Positions 1-8,196 of a stretch of 24,126 nt of DNA are shown here, one piece after another. The translations under genes and the position numbers were made by a program. The stretch's first letter is position 1, and each line of letters starts with the position of its first letter. The notes below the pieces were generated by a model. It made no database searches. It was given only the letters and a program-made list of their open reading frames with translations, and was not told the origin of the DNA. Source of the DNA: Carex sylvatica (Eukaryota; Streptophyta; Magnoliopsida; Poales; Cyperaceae); contig CAXKVR010000452.1 of assembly GCA_964058845.1 (NCBI GenBank), positions 1-24,126 on the forward strand, in the 5' to 3' direction.

Positions 1-1365
1 GAAAATAGAGATAAAAATGTGGAGCTTTATTGAAGCACAAATTAAATCAATAGTCCACTTGTTGATATATATGTGCAACCTACTATTTATATATATGTAG
101 GGGTCAGAGCCAGACTCTTGAACTATGAGGGTCAATCATATAAAATTTTTCTACAGAGAATGAGAGTCAAATTTAAAGTACCATAACATTTATTCTAAAT
201 TATACTGAAAATCATACATAAATACATAAATACAAAAAATATAAAAAAATGAAAGTCAATTAACCCCATACCATGTATTTTAATCCTCCTATATACATAG
301 AAAACACACAAGATGTATTTCGAAGAATAAATTCACACACATAATTAGAATATTTTTATTGATTATTTATCTTTTAATTTCATAAGATTATATCATATAC
401 ATAATTACTATATTTTTATTGAAGAATAAGTACCTCACTAAATTGTTCTTAACATGTGATGTGATAAAATTCTTATAGTTGTGAAAACTAAGAATATGAA
501 ATGGTATACCAAATAAAATAAACTAGATAAAATGCATATGTTATAAACATTTATATGTTAGATACTTTTTTTTTTAATAAAATAAGTTAATACCATGTCT
601 TGTAATAATTTTTTAAAAGACCCATATGTTGAAAATATTCTACATATATATGCTAATATTATACTTTATGATTTTAGCAAATAAAATTTCACACTTAAAT
701 TTTTTATTCTAAATCACTTATACACATAAAAAGTAAAATTTATTCAAAATCGAAATGAAATCACAATTGTAAATTTTACTTAGGCAAAAAATAATGAGAG
801 TAAATACGGAGGAGTGAGAGGAAGGCCAAGAGAGGGAACAAGTGGGATCTACAAGGATATTTTGTTAAGAATTTAGAAGGATGATATTTTGTTTTATATT
901 TTGAAAAAAAAAAACACTTTGTAAAATTTTCCGCTTTTCTCTCTGATTTGAGTCTTTTTTTTTTCTGCATATATTTGACATGTTTAATTGCCATCAACTT
1001 ATTTTGAAACTTTTTGTGATGTTTTTTAATTGATTTATTGTCACGTAGTTCATAACAATTTAAGAAATGATAAACATTAGAAATAAAATAAAAACATTTG
1101 TTGTACAAAGGCATTAACAGATAAATAATATAGTACGTAGGAAACATAATTTCTTTCTTCAATTGGGGGTCATGTTTTGTAGGAAAATAAAGTGGAGAAC
1201 TATAAAAAGATGTTTTATCGCCAATCTCATATGTAATAAGAATTTATTTTCTTATATACCCTATCCAATTTAATTCATCTATCAAATATAACCTAAAATC
1301 GTGACATCATGTTACGTTCCTATATAAAAATTAAGCTGCCATTAGTTTTTCGGCGTGTGAAAGCT
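1..1365. other. AT-rich intergenic DNA, no gene seen
   Basis: Very AT-rich sequence with many short A and T runs. One minus-strand open frame of 128 codons lies at 776-1162, but it is rich in Lys, Phe, Tyr and Ile as expected of AT-rich noncoding DNA. It has no recognisable domain and no compositional contrast with its surroundings, so I do not call it a gene. Confidence 0.6.
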
Positions 1366-1505
1366 AATTAGATAGATAACTCAAGACACATTCAAACACA
1401 TGCATCCACTTTACTAGTTCCGTTCTTAGGTTATTAATTAGATATATAACTCAAGACACATTCAAACACATGCATCCATTCTACTAATTCCGTTGTTAAA
1501 ATTCA
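1366..1505. repeat. 70-bp tandem duplication, two copies
   Basis: The segment starting AATTAGATAGATAACTCAAG at 1366 is repeated from 1436 with only a few differences (for example GATAGATAAC against GATATATAAC). The period is 70 bp and the second copy fades near 1500. Each copy carries ACATGCATCCA, which contains a CATGCA core like the plant RY element. No gene lies close enough downstream to assign it a regulatory role, so a simple local duplication is the safest reading. Confidence 0.8.
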
Positions 1506-1960
1506 GATTAGTTTTCTCCAATTGTATGATTTCAATTTAAGTCGATCAACTGACAACTGGTTTCCAATGTATGTATAAATATATACTACGTACGCAAGGG
1601 ATCTGTATCCTCGCAGGTCCAGATTTACTCTTAGTCGGTGCTTATTCGGGATAGTGTAGGGGACAATATTATTTATGCTTTGAAATTCGTGACAAGTTAA
1701 AAAAAAAAAGATTACGGACCGTCCGTTTCAATTGTCCTCGATCATGAGTCAGGTAACTTGAAGAATGTGAATTCGTACGCAAACATATACTGCAAATTAT
1801 TATTATATATATAGGTACACCCGGCCTGGTTAATTATCAATAGCTTGGGAACATATATATATGACATAAGCTTATACATTAAGACAAGTGAACAAAAGTT
1901 AGCAATTGATCGATGTCATTGAAAGATCCGTCTCATTATTATTAGACGTTCTGAGCATAA
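1506..1960. other. Intergenic DNA, nothing identified
   Basis: AT-rich sequence with a few TA microsatellite-like stretches near 1800-1862. I see no open frame, RNA gene or terminal repeats that can be supported. Confidence 0.5.
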
Positions 1961-1962
1961 AG

Positions 1963-2307
1963 GCCATGTTTGGTCGTGGGTGTATAAACCTCTTATTCCT
2001 CATTTAATTAAGCTGTTATCAAATAAGGAGTAAATTAAAATAGAAGTAGCATAGAGTAAAATCTGAGTTAATTTGTAGAATTGTAGTAAGCTACACCACA
2101 ACTTGAGACGGATCAACATTAACTTACTCTGCATTTATTTTATTTGCAGGATCTAAAAATATTATAGACAAAGATTTATTTATATATTATTCATCCAGAT
2201 GAATTACTTTAAGTTGTAATAAATATAAAATATGAAGAGTAAGATAGAGTGAACAAACTTAATTCTCCTTAAATTTAATTAACAATTAATTAAGTATGAC
2301 CAAAATA
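1963..2307. mobile_element. Possible degraded MITE
   Basis: The left side reads GGCCATGTTTGGTCGTGGG. The right side ends TATGACCAAAATATATG, whose reverse complement (CATATATTTTGGTCATA) resembles the left end around TTTGGTC. Ends of this kind (GGCCATGTTTGG) are common in plant MITEs. The two ends have drifted and I could not find a clean target duplication, so this is tentative. An 11-bp inverted pair, GATCCGTCTCA (about 1925) and TGAGACGGATC (about 2104), lies across the left boundary and may be coincidence. Confidence 0.3.
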
Positions 2308-2525
2308 TATGTGTTTATATCCTTGGATGGCTTCCCATTTGTTATGGACGTATATATGCACAAGTCCTGGTTTTGAAATTGCTGATAATTTCTTAATCAT
2401 ATATTTAAAATAGAATTAACCTCATGACCTTAACAGTAAATTAATGTGGTAATACTATTCCTTCAGGACAATTAATGTTAGTTCGAAATTGACTACATGA
2501 TTTTGAGCAAATATTAAAAATGGGG
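2308..2525. other. Intergenic DNA, nothing identified
   Basis: AT-rich sequence up to the target duplication of the hAT element at 2534. No feature can be supported. Confidence 0.5.
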
Positions 2526-3472
2526 TTTAAAACTAGAGGTTTGTTGACGGGTACCTCGGGTCGGGTTCGGGTAAACCCGTGGCGGGCAATGGGTAGAACG
2601 GGTACTCGGGTAGAACGGGCACGGGTAGACGGGTTTTTTTTTTTTTAAAAACTCTACCCTACCCGTTTCATATCCGTACCCGTTTTGGGCTCTAGGGCCG
2701 AGCGGGTCGGGTAGGGGGGCCGGGCGGTCCGGATAGGAGCGGTCTGATCCAATTTTTTTTTTCTATTTTTATTTTATGTTTTTGTTTTATGTTTTTTTTA
2801 TGTTTTTTTACAGTGTCGTAAGAATATTATTACGTGTTTATAATTCGACTTTTAAAATCTGAATAGTTCAATATCAAATAGTGTATATATATACATAAAT
2901 TATCAAGTCACATCTTTATAATTTCTAAATAAATAAAATTTGTAACTTATATATAAAAATTATTTGTGCAAAAATTTGTATATTTATTCGGCTAAGTACA
3001 AATCTATTTATTTATTTCTTTACACGAGTCATTTTATTTTATTTTCAAATTCTCATTCTAATTATATAGTTTTATAATTTATTTATATCTCAAAATTTGT
3101 AGTTTACATTTTAAATTGATAATATATTTTCTAAACGTTCATTTATTTTTAATAGGTTAAATAAAATATAAATAAAAAATTTGAAAAAAAAAAAAACGGG
3201 TACAATGGGTAGGGTACACGGGTACATGGGTGCGGGCACAGGTGCAGGTACAACAGGTAATGGGTACAACGGGTGGGCACGGGTTCAATATCCGGTCTGG
3301 GTTAGCCCGGGTTTTTTCCAAAAAAACCGTGACCGGCCCGTTTCATACCCGCACCCGTGTATCTATTTATCTGTCTATATTCGGGCTCGAATACGGATAC
3401 CCCAGACAGCAGGCACGAACGAACCGGTCCGGGTTGAGCCCGGCCGGATTTTAACAAATGTCTATTTAAAAC
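2526..3472 (-). mobile_element. Non-autonomous hAT (Ac-like) element A with TSD
   Basis: A perfect 8-bp target duplication TTTAAAAC (2526-2533 and 3465-3472) flanks a 931-bp element at 2534-3464. The ends are TAGAGGTTTGTTGACGGGTA on the left and, as the reverse complement of the right end, TAGACATTTGTTAAAATCC. Both subterminal regions (about 2550-2750 and 3196-3455) are GC-rich and full of short ACGGGTA/CGGGTAC motifs in both orientations, the layout of transposase-binding sites in Ac-type elements. The AT-rich core (about 2810-3170) matches the reverse complement of 6720-7015 in element B, so A belongs to the same family in opposite orientation. A lacks a stretch of roughly 780 bp that B carries. 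No transposase frame is present; the open frames here are by-products of the GC-rich repeats. Confidence 0.9.
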
Positions 3473-3700
3473 TACTATCATTAGTACAGTATTGTTAAAA
3501 AAAAAAAAAAAAAAAACTGCTGCTTGGTGTACTGTGTCCGTAGCCCTACGAAATATATGACATCTGGTAACAAAGTCTTTCGTTACGGTAGCTCTCTACC
3601 TTTGATCATTGGCAGTTGTCATATTAAAAGAGAAACCCATTATCTTCTCCAATTAAAAAAATCACCAAATGATGACTTCATTATATATGGGACTTGTTAG
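3473..3700. other. Intergenic DNA with a poly(A) run
   Basis: A run of about 19 A lies near 3497-3515. The following sequence has mixed composition and is not recognisably coding. The poly(A) run could mark the end of an old retroposed sequence, but I found no matching target duplication. Confidence 0.4.
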
Positions 3701-3712
3701 CCCCCTTGTCCC

Positions 3713-3720
3713 TATAAATA
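3713..3720 (+). promoter_or_regulatory. TATA box upstream of the proline-rich ORF
   Basis: TATAAATA in the context CCCTATAAATACC is a near-consensus plant TATA box. It lies 80 bp before the ATG at 3793, so a start site near 3745-3750 would leave a leader of roughly 45 nt. The leader-like stretch is A/C-rich (CAAGAATAAACATC), as is usual for plant 5' leaders. Confidence 0.5.
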
Positions 3721-3792
3721 CCTCTCAAACTGCAATATACGCATCACAAGAATAAACATCTCGATCCAAACTATTAGCACTTTCAACAATTA

Positions 3793-3954
3793 ATGATTGC
3801 ACCACCGATTCCATCGTATAACTACACCTCGCCACCGCCTCCAGTTATAACACCAGCGCCATCACCTTGTTCACCGCCGCTACCAGCGCCTCCAGTTACA
3901 CCAGTAGTGCCTCCAGTAACACCACCGTCACCGGGTAGCCCTTCCCGTTCATGA
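3793..3954 (+). CDS. Short proline-rich ORF (53 aa), possible gene fragment
   Basis: ATG at 3793 opens a 53-codon frame ending TGA at 3952-3954. About 22 of 53 residues are proline, arranged as PPPPV, PAPSP, PPLPAPPVTPV and PPSPGSP, a pattern like extensin or other cell-wall proline-rich proteins. There is no signal peptide and no Tyr cross-link motif, and the product is much shorter than a typical member. The frame has a clear compositional break from the AT-rich flanks, and a TATA box sits at a sensible distance. An in-frame TAG lies upstream at 3775, so this ATG is the only start. A GT at CCGG/GTAGCC near the end could be a donor site, making this a first exon, but I found no acceptor exon. 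It may be a relic or a very small gene. Confidence 0.35.
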   Translation: MIAPPIPSYNYTSPPPPVITPAPSPCSPPLPAPPVTPVVPPVTPPSPGSPSRS

Positions 3955-4370
3955 GTGCGGGCTCATGAGTTTTCTTTAAGGCCCAATAATCTATAAAATT
4001 TAACCTTTAGTATGGAAAGAGGCCCCAAAATTTCAAGGCCCGTTAAGCATAGACGCAGTCTATTTCAACACATGGGTTAAGATCTTGAGATCGATCATGC
4101 GGCTGGGAGACTGGGCCCAGTAACCTTAGTTAGGGATCCCGGATCCATCTCATCCGATGATTAGTTGTCGCAAATATTCTATCGATTGTTTAAACGTGTC
4201 TGAAGCTGGTATGTGTCTTGTGGTATTCATTCCGTTCAGGGATGTCTATCATATTTTTTTATTAGTTTATTTGATTTGATAAGGCGGAAAAAAAGGATAG
4301 GCTTTATATAATTATAATTTAAATCAAATTTGTAGAGAAAAATAGTTAAATATTATATTTATCTACAAGA
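3955..4370. other. Intergenic DNA, nothing identified
   Basis: The first part (about 3955-4160) is less AT-rich and carries several GGCCC words, but no open frame or paired ends can be supported. The rest is AT-rich. Confidence 0.4.
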
Positions 4371-4378
4371 TAACACAT

Positions 4379-4660
4379 GTGAGCTCTAGTGTAGTGGTAA
4401 GAATTTTGGCACCAACAGAACTCAACTGGGTTCGAATCCCGCCTTCAGCAGAAAAAAAGGGTGCGCAATGCACAGGCGCGGTCCATAGGCTCCGTGCGTG
4501 GTTCAGAGATGCGGTCCACGGGTGCAACGCGCGGTCTATGGGCGCTGGGATCATATGTGGCACGACCAGTGTATGCTTAAGTGTTGAAGCTCATAATTTG
4601 AAAAATTCATCCATGTGCGATCTGAAAATTCAACAGCTGAGCATCCTTTAAAAAAAAACA
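4379..4660 (+). mobile_element. tRNA-derived SINE
   Basis: An RNA polymerase III promoter is visible: an A box TAGTGTAGTGG at 4387-4397 and an exact B box GGTTCGAATCC at 4429-4439, about 40 bp apart. The sequence does not fold as an intact tRNA because the ends of the acceptor arm do not pair. The tRNA-like head is followed by an unrelated body and an A-rich tail (TTTAAAAAAAAAC near 4648-4660), the organisation of plant SINEs. The body repeats GCGGTCYAYRGG three times (about 4478-4550). A possible degraded target duplication is TAACACATG before and TAAATCATG after (7 of 9). Length is about 280 bp. Confidence 0.6.
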
Positions 4661-4670
4661 GTAAATCATG

Positions 4671-4737
4671 ACCCTTGCAGGATCTAGACATTAAATCCTC
4701 CTTATTAAGGAGCTTAATGTCTAGATCCTGCAAGGGT
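4671..4737. repeat. Perfect 24-bp inverted repeat hairpin
   Basis: The arm ACCCTTGCAGGATCTAGACA at 4671 continues to 4694 and its exact reverse complement occupies 4714-4737. The 19-nt centre contains a second perfect inverted repeat, CTCCTTA-T-TAAGGAG (4698-4712). The whole 67 nt can therefore form one long hairpin with only a small asymmetric bulge. It directly follows the SINE tail. It may be a small foldback element, a small-RNA precursor or a cruciform-forming site; the sequence does not decide between these. Confidence 0.9.
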
Positions 4738-4751
4738 GAGAGAGGGGTTGG

Positions 4752-4876
4752 CTACTCTACTTACATAAGCATATATGATAATATGAGGGTATATATTTAT
4801 AAGTCATTTTTGGATTTTGAAAACGAAAAAATAACTTATAAGTATATATCCTCATATGTTTATGTAAGTAGAGTAG
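4752..4876. mobile_element. Foldback MITE, 125 bp
   Basis: The ends are perfect 17-bp inverted repeats, CTACTCTACTTACATAA (4752-4768) and TTATGTAAGTAGAGTAG (4860-4876). The pairing continues imperfectly through almost the entire element (ATGAGGGTATATATTTATAA against ATGAGGATATATACTTATAA), with about 10 extra nt in the left arm. I see no target duplication and no coding capacity. It lies 14 bp from the hairpin at 4671-4737. Confidence 0.75.
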
Positions 4877-4879
4877 TTA

Positions 4880-5560
4880 TATTTTTGAATTTATATGCCA
4901 TGATGTTTTTATTTACTAATTATTGTTATTTGTTTCGTTACCTGCTATTTTAATGGCTAAGGGTAAGTATGGATAAGTTATTATTTATAGGACAAAAGGG
5001 TAGGTATGGATAAGAGGATATGTGTATGGAAAATTAAAAATGCATCCATCCAAATACCTATTGACACTCCTAATTCCGTTTTACGTACTGAGATGTGATT
5101 AATATCTACTGTTGAATAGTTAAAAAATAACCATCAAGTTTTTGAGTTCGTACAAAACATAGCATTACAATGAATGAAACCGTTGCCCCCAACGGCCCAA
5201 CAAAGAGAGGAAACAGTTTCAGGAAAAAGAAAGTACTGCTAGTTGCTACTGGTTTAATCATGAATTCGTATCACTTAATGTAACAAAATATTTCTGTTTG
5301 GATCCAGACCGTCTAAACAGAATCTGCACGAAATTAAAGAGGCCCTGTACGTTTCATCTCAGGCCGGATTAACCTGAATTTTAATTAAACAGTTCAGATC
5401 TAAACTAAAATATTATGTTACCCCAGAAAAAGAGGATTCTGTAATCATCGCTTCAGAAGCAGATGCGCGTTGCGTTGCCCACAAGCTAAAAAAATGATCA
5501 GTTTTAGGGAGCAGAGTTGCCTTCAAAAGAAAGTCTGTGATTATGTACTGGGGTGTGTGT
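4880..5560. other. Intergenic DNA, nothing identified
   Basis: AT-rich to mixed sequence between the foldback and hAT element B. No open frame, RNA gene or paired ends can be supported. A short GT-rich microsatellite (about 5550-5568) leads into the target duplication of element B. Confidence 0.45.
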
Positions 5561-6368
5561 GTGCGTGTTAGAGGGTTGCAAAAACCCGGGTCGGGCGGCC
5601 CGTGCCTGACCTGCCCGTGCCCGGTACCCGGGGTACCCGTGCTCCAGCCCGGGTTTTGGTTGGGTAAACGGGTATACGGGTACACGTGTACGGGCATAAA
5701 ACGGGTAGGGTACGGTTATTTGGTTCAATAGCTGGGCAAACCCGGCCCGAATTATGCCTGTACCTGCCCAACCCGACCCGGCGCCTAACCCGTACCCGTA
5801 CCTGTACCCGACCCGTTAAAAATTCTAATTTTTTTGAAATTTTGAATTTGCCGTCGGTTCAACCGGGCCTGGACCGGTCTAATCAAACCCGACCGACCAG
5901 ACCCACCGTCCCGTCGGTTTTTTTTTTTTTTTCAAATTTTATTCCCTCCCAATATTTTCTTTAAATACCCCCTCTTCCTCTAAAAAAATTCACACTCTCA
6001 TTCTCTCATCTCTCGTTCTCTCAATCTCAATTCTCAAATTTAATTATTCACAATTTTTTAATTTATTGTTTAAAAAAAAATATAGTTGTAAATTTAATTC
6101 ATTATACAAATTCGCAAACGGAATTACGAAGGTATCGAAATTACGAAGTTCGGCACCTCCCACAAAATTTTTTCGCGAGATTTAAAGATAACATTTATTT
6201 CATTTTAGATTAATTTATTTTTGTAGAGTACATTTAGTTTATGCTAGATTTATTGAATATTAAGTAATTAGATTTGTCATTTGTTAGATTTGTTAAATTT
6301 ATTAAGTAATTAGATTTATTAGATTTATTAGATTTATTGAATATGTTAGATTTATTTAGTTTATGTTA

Positions 6369-6610
6369 GATTTGAATATGTCAAGTAATTATATTTGTTT
6401 TGAATATGTTAGATTTTATTTTTTAAATTGTTAGATTTATTTTTAATATGTGGAAAAAATTGGTTAGTTTTATAGATTTGAATATGTGAAGTGATTATAT
6501 TTGTTTTGAATAGGTTAGATTTATTTTTCAAAATTCGGATTTATTTTTAATAGGTTTTTTAAAATATGTTAGTTTTATAGATTTTAATATGTGAAGTGAT
6601 TATATTTGTT
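6369..6610. repeat. About 105-bp tandem repeat inside element B
   Basis: The sequence GATTTGAATATGT, then AAGTAATTATATTTGTTTT or a close variant, starts at 6369, 6475 and 6580, giving a period of about 105 bp over nearly two and a half copies. The copies are rich in TTAGATTTATT words, and looser copies of these words extend back to about 6225. The repeat occupies the place where the transposase gene of an autonomous element would be expected. Confidence 0.7.
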
Positions 6611-6627
6611 TTTAATTTCTTTTTTTT

Positions 6628-6725
6628 AAATTCTGTTTTTTAAATTCTGTTTTTTAATTTCTGTTTTTTAATTTCTGTTTTTTAAATTCTGTTTTTTAAT
6701 TTCTGTTTTTTAATTTCTGTTTTGT
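6628..6725. repeat. 14-bp minisatellite, seven copies
   Basis: Seven contiguous copies of AAWTTCTGTTTTTT run from 6628 to 6725; the third base of each alternates between A and T and the last copy ends TTTTGT. The array lies inside hAT element B and stops exactly where the core shared with element A begins. That suggests it expanded at the edge of the segment that differs between A and B. Confidence 0.9.
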
Positions 6726-7273
6726 AACCTATTAAAAATAAATTAACGTTTATAAAATATATTATAGATATAAATAAATTATGAAACTATATAATTAGAA
6801 TGAAAATTTGAAAATAAAATAAAATGACTGGTGTAAAGAAATAAATAAATACATTTGTATTTAGCCGAATAAATATACAAATTTTCGCGTGAATAATTTT
6901 TATATATAAGTTACAAATTTTATTTATTTATATACACTATTTGATATGGAACTATTTTGATTTTAAAAGTCGAATTATAAACACGTAATGATATTCGTAC
7001 AACACTATAAAAAAATAACGGAAAAAAAAAACAGAAAAAAATAAAAAATAAAAAACCGGACCGGGTACCCTATCCGAACCGCCCTGTCCGTCAAGGGTAC
7101 CACGGGCACAGGTATAAGACGAGTAGGGTACGGGTTTTGAAAAAAATACCCGTGATACCCGGCCCGTGGTACCTGTATACCCGTGATATCCGTATCCGAC
7201 CCACATCCGTGCCCGACTTCAGATATATCCTACCCGCCCGGTCCGTACCCGTTAGCAAACTCCTAGTGTGTGT

Positions 7274-7570
7274 GTGACAAAAGTGCATTAATTATCCGTA
7301 AAATCACTAAAGAATGCCTGAAAGAAGGTGGTTCACATGCCACGGATGTCAGCGTTTGTTTCTAGCAATGTCTTATCACAGTGTGTGGTTATGGTGGAGT
7401 TTTATGCCGATAGGGTTCAATGGCTTTCTTATTAGCAAGAACAATTATGCAGGGTGATGTTTTCTTTTTCTAATGTAATGGACAACTAGCCTTTTTTTTA
7501 TCAAAAACATATATTTGATTTTTTTTCTTAAAGCAAACTTGGTGTAACCCGTGACGTCTCAGTTAACGAC
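7274..7570. other. Mixed-composition intergenic DNA
   Basis: This stretch has a more balanced base composition than its surroundings. One plus-strand frame reads on for some tens of residues (about 7310-7490) but contains internal stops, so it could be a broken coding remnant, perhaps from a retroelement. I cannot match it to a domain and make no firm call. Confidence 0.35.
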
Positions 7571-7783
7571 ATCGTATCCTCTGCATTAACTCAAAAAAGA
7601 ATCTTTTGAGTTAATGTATCTGGACTGTCCAATTAGCATTAAGATTCGTGCGAATTAAATCTGCACTAATATTAAAGACCCCTATGTTTTAGGCGAGAAC
7701 CGGATGAACTCTGTTTACAATCAGACGGTCGATATATATTAACTCAAAAATACTCTTTTTAGTTAATGCAGACGATGCGGATT
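7571..7783. mobile_element. Foldback MITE upstream of the reductase gene
   Basis: The left half contains a 12-bp perfect inverted repeat, ATTAACTCAAAA / TTTTGAGTTAAT (7585-7596 and 7604-7615). The right half contains a similar pair (7738-7750 and about 7756-7766). The two halves are reverse complements of each other: CTGCATTAACTCAAAA on the left answers GTTAATGCAG on the right, and the match continues into the middle as GGACTGTCCAATTAG against CAATCAGACGGTC. The element is thus a palindrome made of smaller palindromes, about 210 bp long. It lies some 330 bp before the reductase TATA box. A copy of CTCAGTTAAC lies just outside each end (about 7558 and 7785), a possible 10-bp target duplication. 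Confidence 0.65.
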
Positions 7784-8116
7784 CCTCAGTTAACACAGGT
7801 AAACAAGATGAGATCCTATGAGATATCTTAGTAACATAGAGGTGTAGCGGGTCACTGACCCATACAAATGTACTTCAATATTTTAGGCTCATTTTATCAA
7901 TTAAAAAAACTAGTCAGTATTTTTTTTGTGCACTCTAACAGAAAAGTTTAAGATAATTCGATTAATTTTCATTTTCAGTACTACGTCCATTAAATTGCAT
8001 GTCAAATAAATCAAATTTCAGAAGGACGAGCGCATCATTCACCACTCTGTATATCATAGAAAATCTGCTGCACAGGTTTATCACTTGCTCTAAAACACTC
8101 CTAATTATTCTGGGGC

Positions 8117-8125
8117 TATATATAA
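8117..8125 (+). promoter_or_regulatory. TATA box of the aldo-keto reductase gene
   Basis: TATATATAA in the context GGCTATATATAAACAAGG is a strong plant TATA box. It lies 72 bp before the start codon. Initiation about 30 bp downstream (near 8150) would give a leader of roughly 45 nt, normal for a plant gene. Confidence 0.65.
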
Positions 8126-8196
8126 ACAAGGAACAACCATAAGCAAACTAAAGTTCATATTAATTGAGAGAAAGAAAGATCAGATTCATATCCGAG

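Larger units (their letters stand above)
5561..7273 (+). mobile_element. hAT (Ac-like) element B with TSD, no transposase
   Basis: The 8-bp target duplications GTGCGTGT (5561-5568) and GTGTGTGT (7266-7273) agree at 7 of 8 positions and flank a 1697-bp element at 5569-7265. The ends are TAGAGGGTTGCAAAAACCC and, reverse-complemented from the right, TAGGAGTTTGCTAACGGGTA. Subterminal blocks rich in CGGGTAC words lie at about 5575-5915 and 7050-7255. The AT core at 6720-7015 is the inverted, closely similar counterpart of the core of element A. Unlike A, B keeps a promoter-like segment: TTTAAATACCCC near 5962 and then a pyrimidine-rich leader of CTCTCATT/CTCTCAAT repeats (about 5990-6045). No transposase frame follows it; the space is filled by AT-rich tandem repeats. 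The ORFs in the GC-rich ends are artefacts of the repeats. Confidence 0.88.

Noticed and set aside
776..1162. 128-codon minus-strand open frame
   Set aside because: Composition is that of AT-rich noncoding DNA (Lys, Phe, Tyr, Ile). There is no domain, no splice or promoter context and no contrast with the flanks.
3181..3498. Open frames with Gly/Thr/Arg-rich repeats
   Set aside because: They are translations of the CGGGTAC subterminal repeats of hAT element A, open only because the repeats are GC-rich.
4381..4453. Intact tRNA gene
   Set aside because: The A and B boxes are present, but the acceptor ends do not pair and there is no convincing anticodon arm, so a SINE head fits better.
4551..4953. 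Two frames beginning with the same residues MQDLDIK on opposite strands
   Set aside because: Both start in the perfect hairpin at 4671-4737, whose two strands read alike. There is no protein evidence.
5413..5964. Five overlapping frames on both strands rich in Pro, Gly, Arg and Tyr
   Set aside because: They come from the subterminal repeats of hAT element B; several frames are open at once in both directions, as expected of GC-rich repeats.
7310..7490. Retroelement RNase H fragment
   Set aside because: One frame looks faintly coding but has internal stops, and I cannot place any catalytic residue.
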